From JANNSW01 sp031431235 (GTDB taxonomy: Bacteria > Pseudomonadota > Alphaproteobacteria > Rhizobiales > Hyphomicrobiaceae): a DNA stretch of 11,237 nt. Position 1 is the first letter of the stretch. Each line of letters opens with the position of its first letter. Below, piece by piece: positions 1-6,288 of the stretch. The notes under the pieces are model-generated. The model was not told where the DNA came from. It did not search any database and was given only the letters and a program-made list of their open reading frames with translations. The stretch lies in contig JANPDA010000507.1 in assembly GCA_031431235.1 (NCBI GenBank), positions 1 to 11,237 of the forward strand. The letters are read 5' to 3'. The translations under genes were made by a program, and so were the position numbers.

Positions 1-43
1 CCGTGCTCGACTTGACGACAAGACGGTGCGGTTATTGTTGGGA

Positions 44-58
44 GTGTCCTTAGGACAC
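44..58. promoter_or_regulatory. Perfect 6+3+6 palindrome, candidate operator
   Basis: The bases GTGTCCTTAGGACAC form a perfect inverted repeat (GTGTCC / GGACAC) around a 3-bp centre. The short, symmetric, AT-centred form is typical of a site for a dimeric repressor such as a MarR- or TetR-type protein. No regulator or promoter is visible next to it in this window, so operator function is inference. Confidence 0.3.
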
Positions 59-225
59 CGGCGACAATGAACGAATCGAATTGAAGCGTATGCAGTCCGC
101 CCAGCCGTTTGCCCGGCCAAGCGACCAGCGGGAGCGCGGGAAGCCGGGAGCCAGCATGAAAAGTGCCGACGGCCCAATATGTTGCGGCTTTGCCGCTTCT
201 CGCGCTGGATCCCGGATCAATCTCC

Positions 226-246
226 GCCCTGGCGATAGGCCAGGGC
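226..246. repeat. 8-bp hairpin with 5-nt loop
   Basis: GCCCTGGC and GCCAGGGC flank the loop GATAG as a perfect 8-bp stem. There is no T-run after either arm, so it is not a classical intrinsic terminator. It may be an extragenic palindrome or an RNA structure. Confidence 0.4.
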
Positions 247-419
247 TCCGATCGTCCGGGAAGACGGAGCAGTCGTTGCTCGGATCGTCCTGACGTGGGG
301 AAGGGCCCGGATCGCCCGCCGACGCCACGATAAGGTGGATGGGCGCCTTCTCACCCCCGATGTGCATTCGAGGGTTGCCCGGATGGGCCGGGAGGAGCCG
401 GTGTGGTCTCGCCTGCCGG

Positions 420-441
420 CCGAGGCTCTGGACAGCCTCGG
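420..441 (-). terminator. Candidate terminator hairpin after the protease gene
   Basis: CCGAGGCT and AGCCTCGG form a perfect 8-bp stem around a 6-nt loop (CTGGAC). It lies about 110 bases past the stop codon of the minus-strand serralysin gene, so it could end or protect that transcript. No U-tract follows, so the assignment is weak; strand is given on the assumption that it acts on the protease mRNA. Confidence 0.25.
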
Positions 442-550
442 AGCGCAGAGACGGATCTCGGCAGCTCTGCTCGTCTTGCACGAGAGCGGCCTTGGACGTG
501 TGAACCGAGCCGCTCCCGTAGCGGCGCACCGGGCCCCCAGCCTCACAGCC

Positions 551-1864
551 TCACAGCATCACGGTGCCGTCGTCGAACACCGCCTGCTCGATCGAGTAGA
601 GGCAGTCGCTGCCGGAATCGCCGTTGCGGTCGATCACCTCGACATAGGAGCCGTGATCGCGCAATCGGTAGTCGGCCCGGTTGCCGTCGAGCTTGACGGT
701 GTCGATGCCGGTGCCGCCGCGAATGCAGTCGTCGCCACCGCCGCCGCTGAACCAGTCGGAGCCCGCATCGCCTTCCAGCCGGTCGTTGCCGTCGCCGCCG
801 TAGAGGCGGTCGTCGCCATTGCCGCCCTGCAGTTGGTCCGCGCCGCCCTGGCCATAGAGGTTGTCATTGCCGCTGGCGCCCGAGAGCCGATCGCTGCCGG
901 TGCGGCCGTAGAGGAGGTTGCCGGCGCCGTTGCCGGCGATGCGATCATCGCCGCTGCCGCCTCTGGCATTCTCGATCACGACGTCGAAGGCGATGCCGAT
1001 GTTGTTCGTCATGCCTCCGATCGAGGAGTACGCGCCCTCGCCGAGATCGATGCGCTGGTCGCTGCGGTAGCTCGAGGCGTCCAGCATGTCGATGCCGCCG
1101 GCGTCCCAGATTGCGAACACGGGATCGGCGTTCTCGGCGAAATCGTAAACGCCGCTGCCGGCATTGGCGTGGAAGCCATAGGTGGTGCTGCCGGCACGGG
1201 TGGTCATGTCGGCGCCATAGATCGACTGGATCGCGGCGATGTCGTGGACCATCGGAGTCGAGGGCAACATCCATTCGCCGCTGCGCCCATGGTGATCGGT
1301 CCGGCTGCCGTCCTCGTCGGCGTAGAAGTAGGACATCACCGTATAGCGATGGGTGTCCTGCTGGTAGACGGCATCGCGGCGATAGTCTGCCGAGCCGTTG
1401 TAGTCGCCCGGATGGTCGAGGCCGAGCGCGTGCCCGATCTCGTGGATATAGGTCATGAAGCCGTAGCTGCCGTAAGTGATGTCGCTGTTGCGGTCGTGGC
1501 TGTCCCATTCGGAGTTGAGCCAGACGTGAGCGCTGTCGAGCACCCAGCGGGCGCCGTCGAACGTGCCGTAGTGCTGCTGGCTGTAGGTACCGCCGCCGTC
1601 GGTCGTGCTCGACATGCCGAAGAAGATATTGCCGCCGCTGCCGACGCGATCGAGATCGACGTTGATGACGTCGTCCCACAGCTCGAAGGCTTCCGCCGCC
1701 ATGCCCTTCATGTGGCCGGTCAATTGCTGGAAGCCGCGGCCTTCATCACTGGTGAAGGGTCGGGAATCGGGCATGGCGTAAGTGATGGAGCCACCCGTCG
1801 ACCACCAGGCGCCGCTGTCGATGCGATCGATGATCCGCGGAAGCGAATAAACCGGCTTAGTCAT
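551..1864 (-). CDS. Serralysin-type RTX metalloprotease (peptidase M10B)
   Basis: The 437-residue product is a secreted zinc endopeptidase of the serralysin family. Residues 1 to about 215 form the metzincin domain, with zinc motif HEIGHALGLDHP (ligands H141, H145, H151; catalytic base E142) and the Met-turn VMSY (M177) with its tyrosine. The segment around HDIAAIQSIYGAD is typical of the end of this domain. Residues 302-391 are ten tandem calcium-binding nonapeptides. There is no N-terminal signal peptide, which fits type I secretion through a C-terminal signal; the last residues (…FDDGTVML) are the acidic-hydrophobic tail common in this group. I chose the ATG at 1864 (MTKPVYSLP) because the 25 extra residues from an upstream ATG at 1939 are not family-like and a GGTGGGG ribosome-binding site precedes 1864. 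No ABC exporter, membrane fusion protein or inhibitor gene is nearby, so secretion would need an exporter encoded elsewhere. Confidence 0.93.
   Translation of the reverse strand: MTKPVYSLPRIIDRIDSGAWWSTGGSITYAMPDSRPFTSDEGRGFQQLTGHMKGMAAEAFELWDDVINVDLDRVGSGGNIFFGMSSTTDGGGTYSQQHYGTFDGARWVLDSAHVWLNSEWDSHDRNSDITYGSYGFMTYIHEIGHALGLDHPGDYNGSADYRRDAVYQQDTHRYTVMSYFYADEDGSRTDHHGRSGEWMLPSTPMVHDIAAIQSIYGADMTTRAGSTTYGFHANAGSGVYDFAENADPVFAIWDAGGIDMLDASSYRSDQRIDLGEGAYSSIGGMTNNIGIAFDVVIENARGGSGDDRIAGNGAGNLLYGRTGSDRLSGASGNDNLYGQGGADQLQGGNGDDRLYGGDGNDRLEGDAGSDWFSGGGGDDCIRGGTGIDTVKLDGNRADYRLRDHGSYVEVIDRNGDSGSDCLYSIEQAVFDDGTVML
692..961 (-). repeat. Ten tandem RTX nonapeptide repeats in the protease
   Basis: Residues 302-391 read as ten uninterrupted nine-residue units of the form GGxGxDxLx, starting GGSGDDRIA, then GNGAGNLLY, GRTGSDRLS, GASGNDNLY and so on to GGTGIDTVK. 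Such units fold as a parallel beta-roll that binds calcium in the outside medium and helps folding after type I export. The second unit is degenerate (GAGN), while units six and seven match the consensus best. Confidence 0.9.
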
Positions 1865-2061
1865 GCACGACCCCACCACTCGGGCTGATATCGGGAACGG
1901 CGCCCTCCCCAGGGCGCACGGCTCGTTCCTTCCCAGCAACGCGGACCCGATGATAGCGGCAATTCCCTAACGCTTGGTGGCAGCAGGAAACGGGTCGCGG
2001 TCGAGCTGGACCGGTCCCATGTTGGCGACCGCCGCGCCACCCGATCCCGAAAGGCCCCGAC
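1865..2061. promoter_or_regulatory. Divergent promoter region, protease / transporter
   Basis: These 197 bases separate the divergent start codons of the protease (minus) and the EamA transporter (plus), so promoters for both should lie here. I cannot point to a convincing -35/-10 pair for either. Two symmetric elements are visible: a hairpin at 1900-1917 in the protease leader, and the 10-bp palindrome GGACCGGTCC at 2008-2017, about 45 bases before the transporter start. The transporter start is preceded by GAAAGG at a usual ribosome-binding distance. Confidence 0.45.
1900..1917 (-). repeat. Hairpin in the protease leader
   Basis: GCGCCCT and AGGGCGC form a perfect 7-bp stem around CCCC (GGGG in the minus-strand RNA). 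It sits roughly 36-53 bases upstream of the serralysin ATG. If transcribed it would be a stable leader hairpin; any regulatory role is a guess. Confidence 0.35.
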
Positions 2062-2994
2062 ATGAGCCGAGCCACCGCAAACCTCGTGATGGGTCCTGCC
2101 GAATGGGGGCTGTTGGTGCTGCTGTCGGTGATCTGGGGCGCGAGCTTCCTGTTCGGCCGCATCGCCGTTGCCGAGGTGCCCCCGCTCTCGGTTGCCTTCT
2201 TGCGGGTCGCAATCGCCGCGGTTGTGCTCGCCGTCGCGATCCGCGTCACCGGGGGAGAATTCCCGAAGTCGATCGCCGGCTGGACGCCCTACCTCGCCAT
2301 GGGCCTGCTCAACAACGTGATCCCGTTCAGCCTGATCTTCTGGGGCCAGCAGGAGATCGGGGCGGGCCTCGCCTCGGTGCTGAATGCGACAACTCCGCTG
2401 TTTGCCGCCGGCCTCGCCCACATGCTGACGAGCGAGGAAAAAGTGACCGCGCTGAAGCTGGCGGGTGTGCTCACGGGCATCGCGGGCGTTGCGGTGCTGG
2501 TCGGCCCATCGGCACTGAGCGGGGCCGGCGGGCATTGGCTGGCCGAGGCCGCCGTGCTCGGGGCGGCCTGCAGCTATGGCCTCGCCGGCGTCTATGGCCG
2601 GCGCTTCCGCGGCACACCCGCGCTGACGAGCGCCTGCTGCCAGCTCGTGTGCTCGAGTCTGATCCTCGCGCCACTGGTGTGGCTGATCGACAGGCCGGAG
2701 TCGCTCGTGCTGCCGGGGCAGCAGGCCGTTGGCGCGATCCTGGGCCTCGCGATCCTGTGCACCTCGATTGCCTATGTGATCTTCTTCACGATCATTCGCC
2801 GCGCCGGGGCGACCAACGTCATGCTGGTGACGCTGCTCATCCCGCCATCCGCGATCCTGCTCGGGGCGTTGGTGCTGGGCGAGCAGATGGAGGCGAGCGA
2901 GCTGGTGGGCTCCGCCATCATCGGGCTCGCGCTCGTGATCATCGACGGGCGGCTGCCGAGGCGGCTCTGGAGCGGGGGCGCGCATTCCACATAG
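2062..2994 (+). CDS. EamA/DMT-superfamily membrane transporter
   Basis: The 310-residue product is an inner-membrane protein of the drug/metabolite transporter superfamily. About ten hydrophobic segments can be traced (roughly residues 12-32, 40-62, 75-95, 102-122, 132-150, 159-180, 188-210, 222-247, 253-275 and 280-299). They fall into two EamA repeats, about 14-147 and 160-298. Family hallmarks are the WGASFLFGR stretch in helix 1, the proline-containing ends of helices 4 and 9 (NATTPLFAA and LLIPPSAILLG) and the LGE motif after helix 9. Length is normal for the family. GAAAGG lies at a usual distance before the ATG. Substrates of such proteins vary (amino acids, metabolites, drugs) and cannot be predicted here. 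It appears to be monocistronic. Confidence 0.9.
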   Translation: MSRATANLVMGPAEWGLLVLLSVIWGASFLFGRIAVAEVPPLSVAFLRVAIAAVVLAVAIRVTGGEFPKSIAGWTPYLAMGLLNNVIPFSLIFWGQQEIGAGLASVLNATTPLFAAGLAHMLTSEEKVTALKLAGVLTGIAGVAVLVGPSALSGAGGHWLAEAAVLGAACSYGLAGVYGRRFRGTPALTSACCQLVCSSLILAPLVWLIDRPESLVLPGQQAVGAILGLAILCTSIAYVIFFTIIRRAGATNVMLVTLLIPPSAILLGALVLGEQMEASELVGSAIIGLALVIIDGRLPRRLWSGGAHST

Positions 2995-3520
2995 ACGAAA
3001 CCCGATTGCGGAGATCGACGCGCACGACCCTTGCCTGTGGATTTCCGAAGCTGGCGCGAGAGCCGCGCCCGGTGCAAAAATGCTCACGGAGGCCTGTGGC
3101 CCGCCGACAAATCGCGGCAGGACCGGTGGCGTCCGATCGAACGCGGTCTCATGGCTGCACGAGCCCGCGCCGAGCAAGGGGTCAGTCGCTCCGTGAGGAG
3201 TTGACTGACCCCCCCCTTGCGGGCCTCGGAAAGCGCAAGCATATGCGGCCTCGGCCTGCGCCGGAAACCGCCAACACCGCCCGGCACCGGAAACCAGCAA
3301 GGCGTGGACTTTCGATCGGGACAGCGCCGGCGTCAAGTTGGGGGTCGCCGCAGCCCGGGACATGATCTCACTCGGATTAGCAAGATGTTAAGCCGGCTGA
3401 GCGAGGCTAGCTCACCGCCTGCGGATGATCTGCACCTGGATCGCAGCTTGGATGCCGGTGGCGATCATGCTATGGCTCATGCAACATTCGCAGTTGCGTA
3501 ATTCGAGAGTGATATCAACC
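2995..3520. other. Gene-free region before the GTPase operon
   Basis: No credible gene is visible. Open frames through this stretch give low-complexity arginine- and proline-rich products. The outstanding element is the long hairpin at 3174-3220, listed separately. The rightmost part (about 3350-3520) must hold the promoter of the five-gene operon; I see no clear sigma-70 or ECF-type (GGAAC…CGTT) pair. A possible in-frame upstream start at 3425 would add a hydrophobic 32-residue N-terminus to the first operon gene (see that entry). Confidence 0.55.
3174..3220 (+). ncRNA. Long structured hairpin with GUGA tetraloop
   Basis: The arms GCAAGGGGTCAGTC (3174-3187) and GACTGACC…CCTTGC (3203-3220) pair over 14 bp, with four cytosines of an eight-C run (3209-3216) bulged out. 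Inside, CTCC (3189-3192) pairs with GGAG (3197-3200) around GTGA, a GNRA-type tetraloop when read on the plus strand. The result is an almost continuous hairpin of about 18 bp. It lies 180 bases past the transporter stop and 300 bases before the operon. It could be a transcript 3' end, an attenuator in the operon leader, or a mobile repeat unit. Lack of a T-run argues against a classical intrinsic terminator. Confidence 0.45.
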
Positions 3521-3877
3521 ATGGACGTAGCGTCCTATGGCGTAAATGGTCGTGACGAGCCGCCCAACGGCGCTCAGCGGCCCAATGTGACCGAGATGCA
3601 GAAGGTCCGCGACCTTTTGTTCGGCGAGGCGCAGCGCGTCACCGAGCAGCGCCTGCAGCTGATGGAGCGGCGTCTCGGCGACATCGAAGGCTCGATCGCC
3701 TCCCAGCTCCGCCAGATCACCCGGCGGCTCGACGAGATCTCCGTCGATATGCCTGCCAACCAGCGCGCTGCCATGCTATCGCTCAGCCGGGCCGTGTCAG
3801 GCCTGGGCGAGGAGATTGCTCGCCTCGCCATCGACGATATGCCGGGCGCAGCAAACCATGCACACAAGACCGAATAG
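3521..3877 (+). CDS. Small coiled-coil protein, first gene of the operon
   Basis: The 118-residue product has no domain I recognise. After a polar N-terminus, residues 26 to about 75 form a charged helix with heptad character (EMQKVRDLLFGEAQR, then alternating Arg/Leu/Glu), and a second amphipathic helix (about 80-103) follows. The motif VRDLLFGEAQR closely resembles LKELLFDDEQR near the N-terminus of the next protein, which suggests that the two share a module or bind the same partner. I prefer the ATG at 3521 (MDVASYG) because coding character begins there; its ribosome-binding site is weak. An in-frame ATG at 3425 would add a hydrophobic segment (MICTWIAAWMPVAIMLWLM) that could be a membrane anchor, and I cannot exclude it. 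The 3' end overlaps the next gene by 20 bp. Confidence 0.75.
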   Translation: MDVASYGVNGRDEPPNGAQRPNVTEMQKVRDLLFGEAQRVTEQRLQLMERRLGDIEGSIASQLRQITRRLDEISVDMPANQRAAMLSLSRAVSGLGEEIARLAIDDMPGAANHAHKTE

Positions 3878-5795
3878 CGACTACGAGGTCATCCGCCTCA
3901 AGGAGCTCCTGTTCGACGACGAGCAGCGCGCGATCGGTGAGATCAGGTCGCTGGTCGACCTGCACCATACGCGGGTCGGCAATGACGAGCGGCTGACCAA
4001 GACCGTCGCCGACGTGCTGGCCGATGCGTTGCGCCAGGCCGACGTGAAGCAGCACCGCGAGCTCGCTTCGGCCATCTCGCCCGTCGTCGTCTCTGGTATC
4101 AAGCGTGAGATCACCAACTCCCGCGACGAGATGGTGGACGCGCTCTATCCGATCATGGGCCGGCTGGTCTCGGCTTATGTGAAAAGCGCCATGCGCGACG
4201 TGATGGAGAGCACCAACGCGCGGCTCGAAAGCGGGCTCACGGGTCGCTACTTCCGGCTCAGGATGAAGAGCCTGCTGACGGGGCGCCCCTATCGGGAGCT
4301 GGTGCTCGCGGAGGGCGGGCGCCTGCGCATCCTGGAATTGTTGCTGATCAAGCGCTCGAACGGAACGCTGGTCGACCGCTGGCGGTCACTCGCCGAGGAG
4401 GGCGCAGTCGCCGCGGACGACAGCAGCAGCGAGTTGCTCGGCGGAATGCTGAGCGCCGTCAACGATTTCTCGCGCGAGGCGCTGGCGGGCTCCAGCGACG
4501 AGCTGCGGATGATGGAGACGGGGGAGGCGCGGATCTATCTGCGCTCCAGCCCCGCGCACCTCCTCGCCGTGAAATGTAGCGGCCGCACTACCCGGCGCCT
4601 GGAGAAAGCGATCGACGGCGCCCTGATCCAGATCATCGAGGATCACTCCGAGCTGCTCGGGAACGCCGACGACGCTGCGAGTAAGACGGCGCTGCGCGCT
4701 ATCTTGCCCGAGGTGGCCGAGCGCCTCACCGGGTCGCTCGAAGCCGAGAAGCGCCCGCCGGTGCTGGCGTTCGCGCTCGTCTCGATGCTCGGCCTCGCGC
4801 TCGCCGGCCTCTATGGCTGGCATTTGTGGCACGGATTCCAGATCGACCGGCTGAAACAGCGTGTCGCGGCCGTGATCACCTCGGAGCGCGCCTTCGAAGG
4901 CTATCCGATCGAGACCGTGATCGCCGATGATCTCGGCTCTGTAAAGGTGTCGGGACTGGCGCCGTCCGAGCAGGACGGCCAGATCCTCGAAGACCGCATC
5001 GCCACGGCGATCGGTCCGGCCAGGCTCGACGCCAAGCTCGCGTTCGTGCCGACGATCAGCCGCTTGCGGCGCAATTCCTCCGATCTGATCGTGCTCTCGG
5101 ACCGGCTGAAGGAGATCGAGGCTGGGTTGGGAGTGCTGGCCAACCGCGATGAGATCGCCACTCGCTTCCACTCCGTCGAGCAGAGATTGGATACAACCGC
5201 CGACCGGCAGTCGGTCGAGGCGACCGCGGGCGAGGTCGCGCGTCTGCAGACCGTGCTGACGGACGTCCGGGAGCAATTGGGGGGGCTCGCCAGCCGAACG
5301 GCAACCGAGGGGCTTTCCGCAGATGTGGCCGGGCTCGCCGCGAAGATCGGCGGTCTCGATCAGCTGTCGCGCCAGATCGACGAGCTGGGCGCGCGCCTCC
5401 TCGACCCGCAGCGCGATCTGATGCTGCTGCTCGCGCGGCGTGCCGTGTTCTTCGGTAGCGGGACGGTATTGCGCGACGGGTCGGGGACCAAAGCGTTCAT
5501 CGCAGAGGTGGTCAAGCTCGCCGAGCTGTCAGGCGCAGGGTTGCGGGTGGTCGGCTACACCGATGCGACAGGCACCCCCGAGAGCAATCGCGACCTCGCC
5601 ACGGCGCGAGCCAATGTGGTGGCGGGATTGCTGGCCGCCGCCGGCCTGCCGCGCGCCCGGCTGGTGATCGTCTCGCGCTCGAACACCGTGCGCATCGCCA
5701 GCGATCAGCCGGGCGGGGCTCCGAGCGAGCGGCGCGTCGAGCTCGAGGCCGCCTTCGAGGGAGAGGTTCAGCTCGGCAATGGCAACGGCCCGTAA
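3858..5795 (+). CDS. Single-pass membrane protein with periplasmic OmpA domain
   Basis: The 645-residue product should span the inner membrane once (hydrophobic segment about 302-324), with the N-terminal half in the cytosol. Cytosolic part: an N-terminal helix with LKELLFDDEQR, a helical region, then residues about 155-270 with a strand-helix-strand-helix pattern reminiscent of roadblock/longin domains. Periplasmic part: a BON-like segment (about 327-395), a long coiled coil (about 400-520) and an OmpA_C domain (about 525-635). The OmpA domain keeps the residues known to bind the diaminopimelate of peptidoglycan: D569 in GYTD and R584 in LATARA, 15 apart as in OmpA, and ends with ERRVE. I chose ATG 3858; a TTG at 3816 has its Shine-Dalgarno too close. 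The design resembles MotB (one membrane helix plus OmpA), but there is no MotA partner. Probable role: link between cell wall and the cytosolic GTPase/kinase encoded downstream (inference). Confidence 0.85.
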   Translation: MHTRPNSDYEVIRLKELLFDDEQRAIGEIRSLVDLHHTRVGNDERLTKTVADVLADALRQADVKQHRELASAISPVVVSGIKREITNSRDEMVDALYPIMGRLVSAYVKSAMRDVMESTNARLESGLTGRYFRLRMKSLLTGRPYRELVLAEGGRLRILELLLIKRSNGTLVDRWRSLAEEGAVAADDSSSELLGGMLSAVNDFSREALAGSSDELRMMETGEARIYLRSSPAHLLAVKCSGRTTRRLEKAIDGALIQIIEDHSELLGNADDAASKTALRAILPEVAERLTGSLEAEKRPPVLAFALVSMLGLALAGLYGWHLWHGFQIDRLKQRVAAVITSERAFEGYPIETVIADDLGSVKVSGLAPSEQDGQILEDRIATAIGPARLDAKLAFVPTISRLRRNSSDLIVLSDRLKEIEAGLGVLANRDEIATRFHSVEQRLDTTADRQSVEATAGEVARLQTVLTDVREQLGGLASRTATEGLSADVAGLAAKIGGLDQLSRQIDELGARLLDPQRDLMLLLARRAVFFGSGTVLRDGSGTKAFIAEVVKLAELSGAGLRVVGYTDATGTPESNRDLATARANVVAGLLAAAGLPRARLVIVSRSNTVRIASDQPGGAPSERRVELEAAFEGEVQLGNGNGP

Positions 5796-6288
5796 GGTGA
5801 TGCTGCTGGGCGAGATCGGGGTCGGCAAGACCTCGCTCGCCCGCCGGCTTGTTTTCGGGACGTTCGAGGCCGACTACAAGGCAACGATGGGTGTCGATCA
5901 CTATACGCATTCGATCCCGAAGGGACCCGAGGGAGGCGAGGTCATGCTCGTGCTGTGGGACGTCGACGGCGACTTCGGCGACAGCATCATGGGCCACATC
6001 TATCTGCGCGGCGCCTCGGGCGCCGTCATCGTCGCGGATGCGACGAGGCCCTCGACGTTCGAGGGAATGCTTCACTTGGCCCGCCTGTTCCAGGAGACGA
6101 TGCCCGGCCGGCCCATTGCCTGCGCCGCCAGCAAGATGGACCTGACCGGAAACATGCCGAATTACGCGCTGCCGCCGGATCTCCGCGCCGCTGGGATCCC
6201 GCTCACATTGACCAGCGCGCGGGACGGCACCGGCGTCGAGCAGCTTTTCACCGGGCTGGCGGCGAGGATCCTGGAGCGTCTGCTCTGA
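5779..6288 (+). CDS. Ras/Rab-like prokaryotic small GTPase
   Basis: The 169-residue product is a single Ras-superfamily G domain. G1 is G11-EIGVGKTS; the switch I threonine is T36 (KATMGVD); G3 is W60-DVDGD; G4 is S118-KMD, with Ser in place of the usual Asn; G5 is T145-SA. Length is that of a bare G domain, with no C-terminal lipidation signal or extra domain. G3 departs from the usual DTAGQ / WDxxGQ: the residue equivalent to Ras Ala59 is Asp63 and that equivalent to Gln61 is Asp65, so intrinsic hydrolysis may be slow or depend on a partner. It starts inside the end of the OmpA gene and its stop overlaps the kinase start. It probably acts as a nucleotide-dependent switch with those neighbours, comparable to MglA; assignment to a named prokaryotic subfamily (MglA, Rup) would need phylogeny. 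Confidence 0.88.
   Translation: MATARKVMLLGEIGVGKTSLARRLVFGTFEADYKATMGVDHYTHSIPKGPEGGEVMLVLWDVDGDFGDSIMGHIYLRGASGAVIVADATRPSTFEGMLHLARLFQETMPGRPIACAASKMDLTGNMPNYALPPDLRAAGIPLTLTSARDGTGVEQLFTGLAARILERLL

Larger units (their letters stand above)
1..550. other. Gene-free region downstream of the protease gene
   Basis: I see no convincing gene here. The open frames on either strand give arginine- and proline-rich, low-complexity translations with no recognisable domain, and they overlap one another in conflicting frames. The stretch contains several short perfect palindromes, listed separately at 44-58, 226-246 and 420-441, plus a small 5-bp hairpin at 184-196 (GCGGC-TTT-GCCGC). The last 130 bases or so would be the 3' untranslated region of the minus-strand protease. 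The first 40 bases could belong to the regulatory region of a gene to the left of the window, but nothing shows this. Confidence 0.6.

Noticed and set aside
50..529. Minus-strand 159-codon open frame at the left end
   Set aside because: It has no recognisable domain and a biased Pro/Arg/Ser composition, and it overlaps another open frame. The region is full of palindromes and looks noncoding.
692..961. Tandem GC-rich repeat considered as a CRISPR or DNA-level repeat array
   Set aside because: The periodicity is 27 bp in frame and is explained by the RTX nonapeptides of the protease.
335..1888. Plus-strand 517-codon open frame opposite the protease
   Set aside because: It is the shadow of the protease gene in GC-rich DNA. 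The product is Ala/Val/Asp-repetitive because it mirrors the RTX codons, and the opposite strand has clear catalytic motifs.
1861..3363. Long minus-strand open frame across the transporter gene
   Set aside because: It lies antisense to a clear EamA transporter, gives a low-complexity Arg/Gln/His-rich product, and shows no domain.
1974..3365. Plus-strand 463-codon open frame overlapping the transporter in another frame
   Set aside because: The product is Arg/Gly-rich without hydrophobic segments, while the overlapping frame encodes ten membrane helices.
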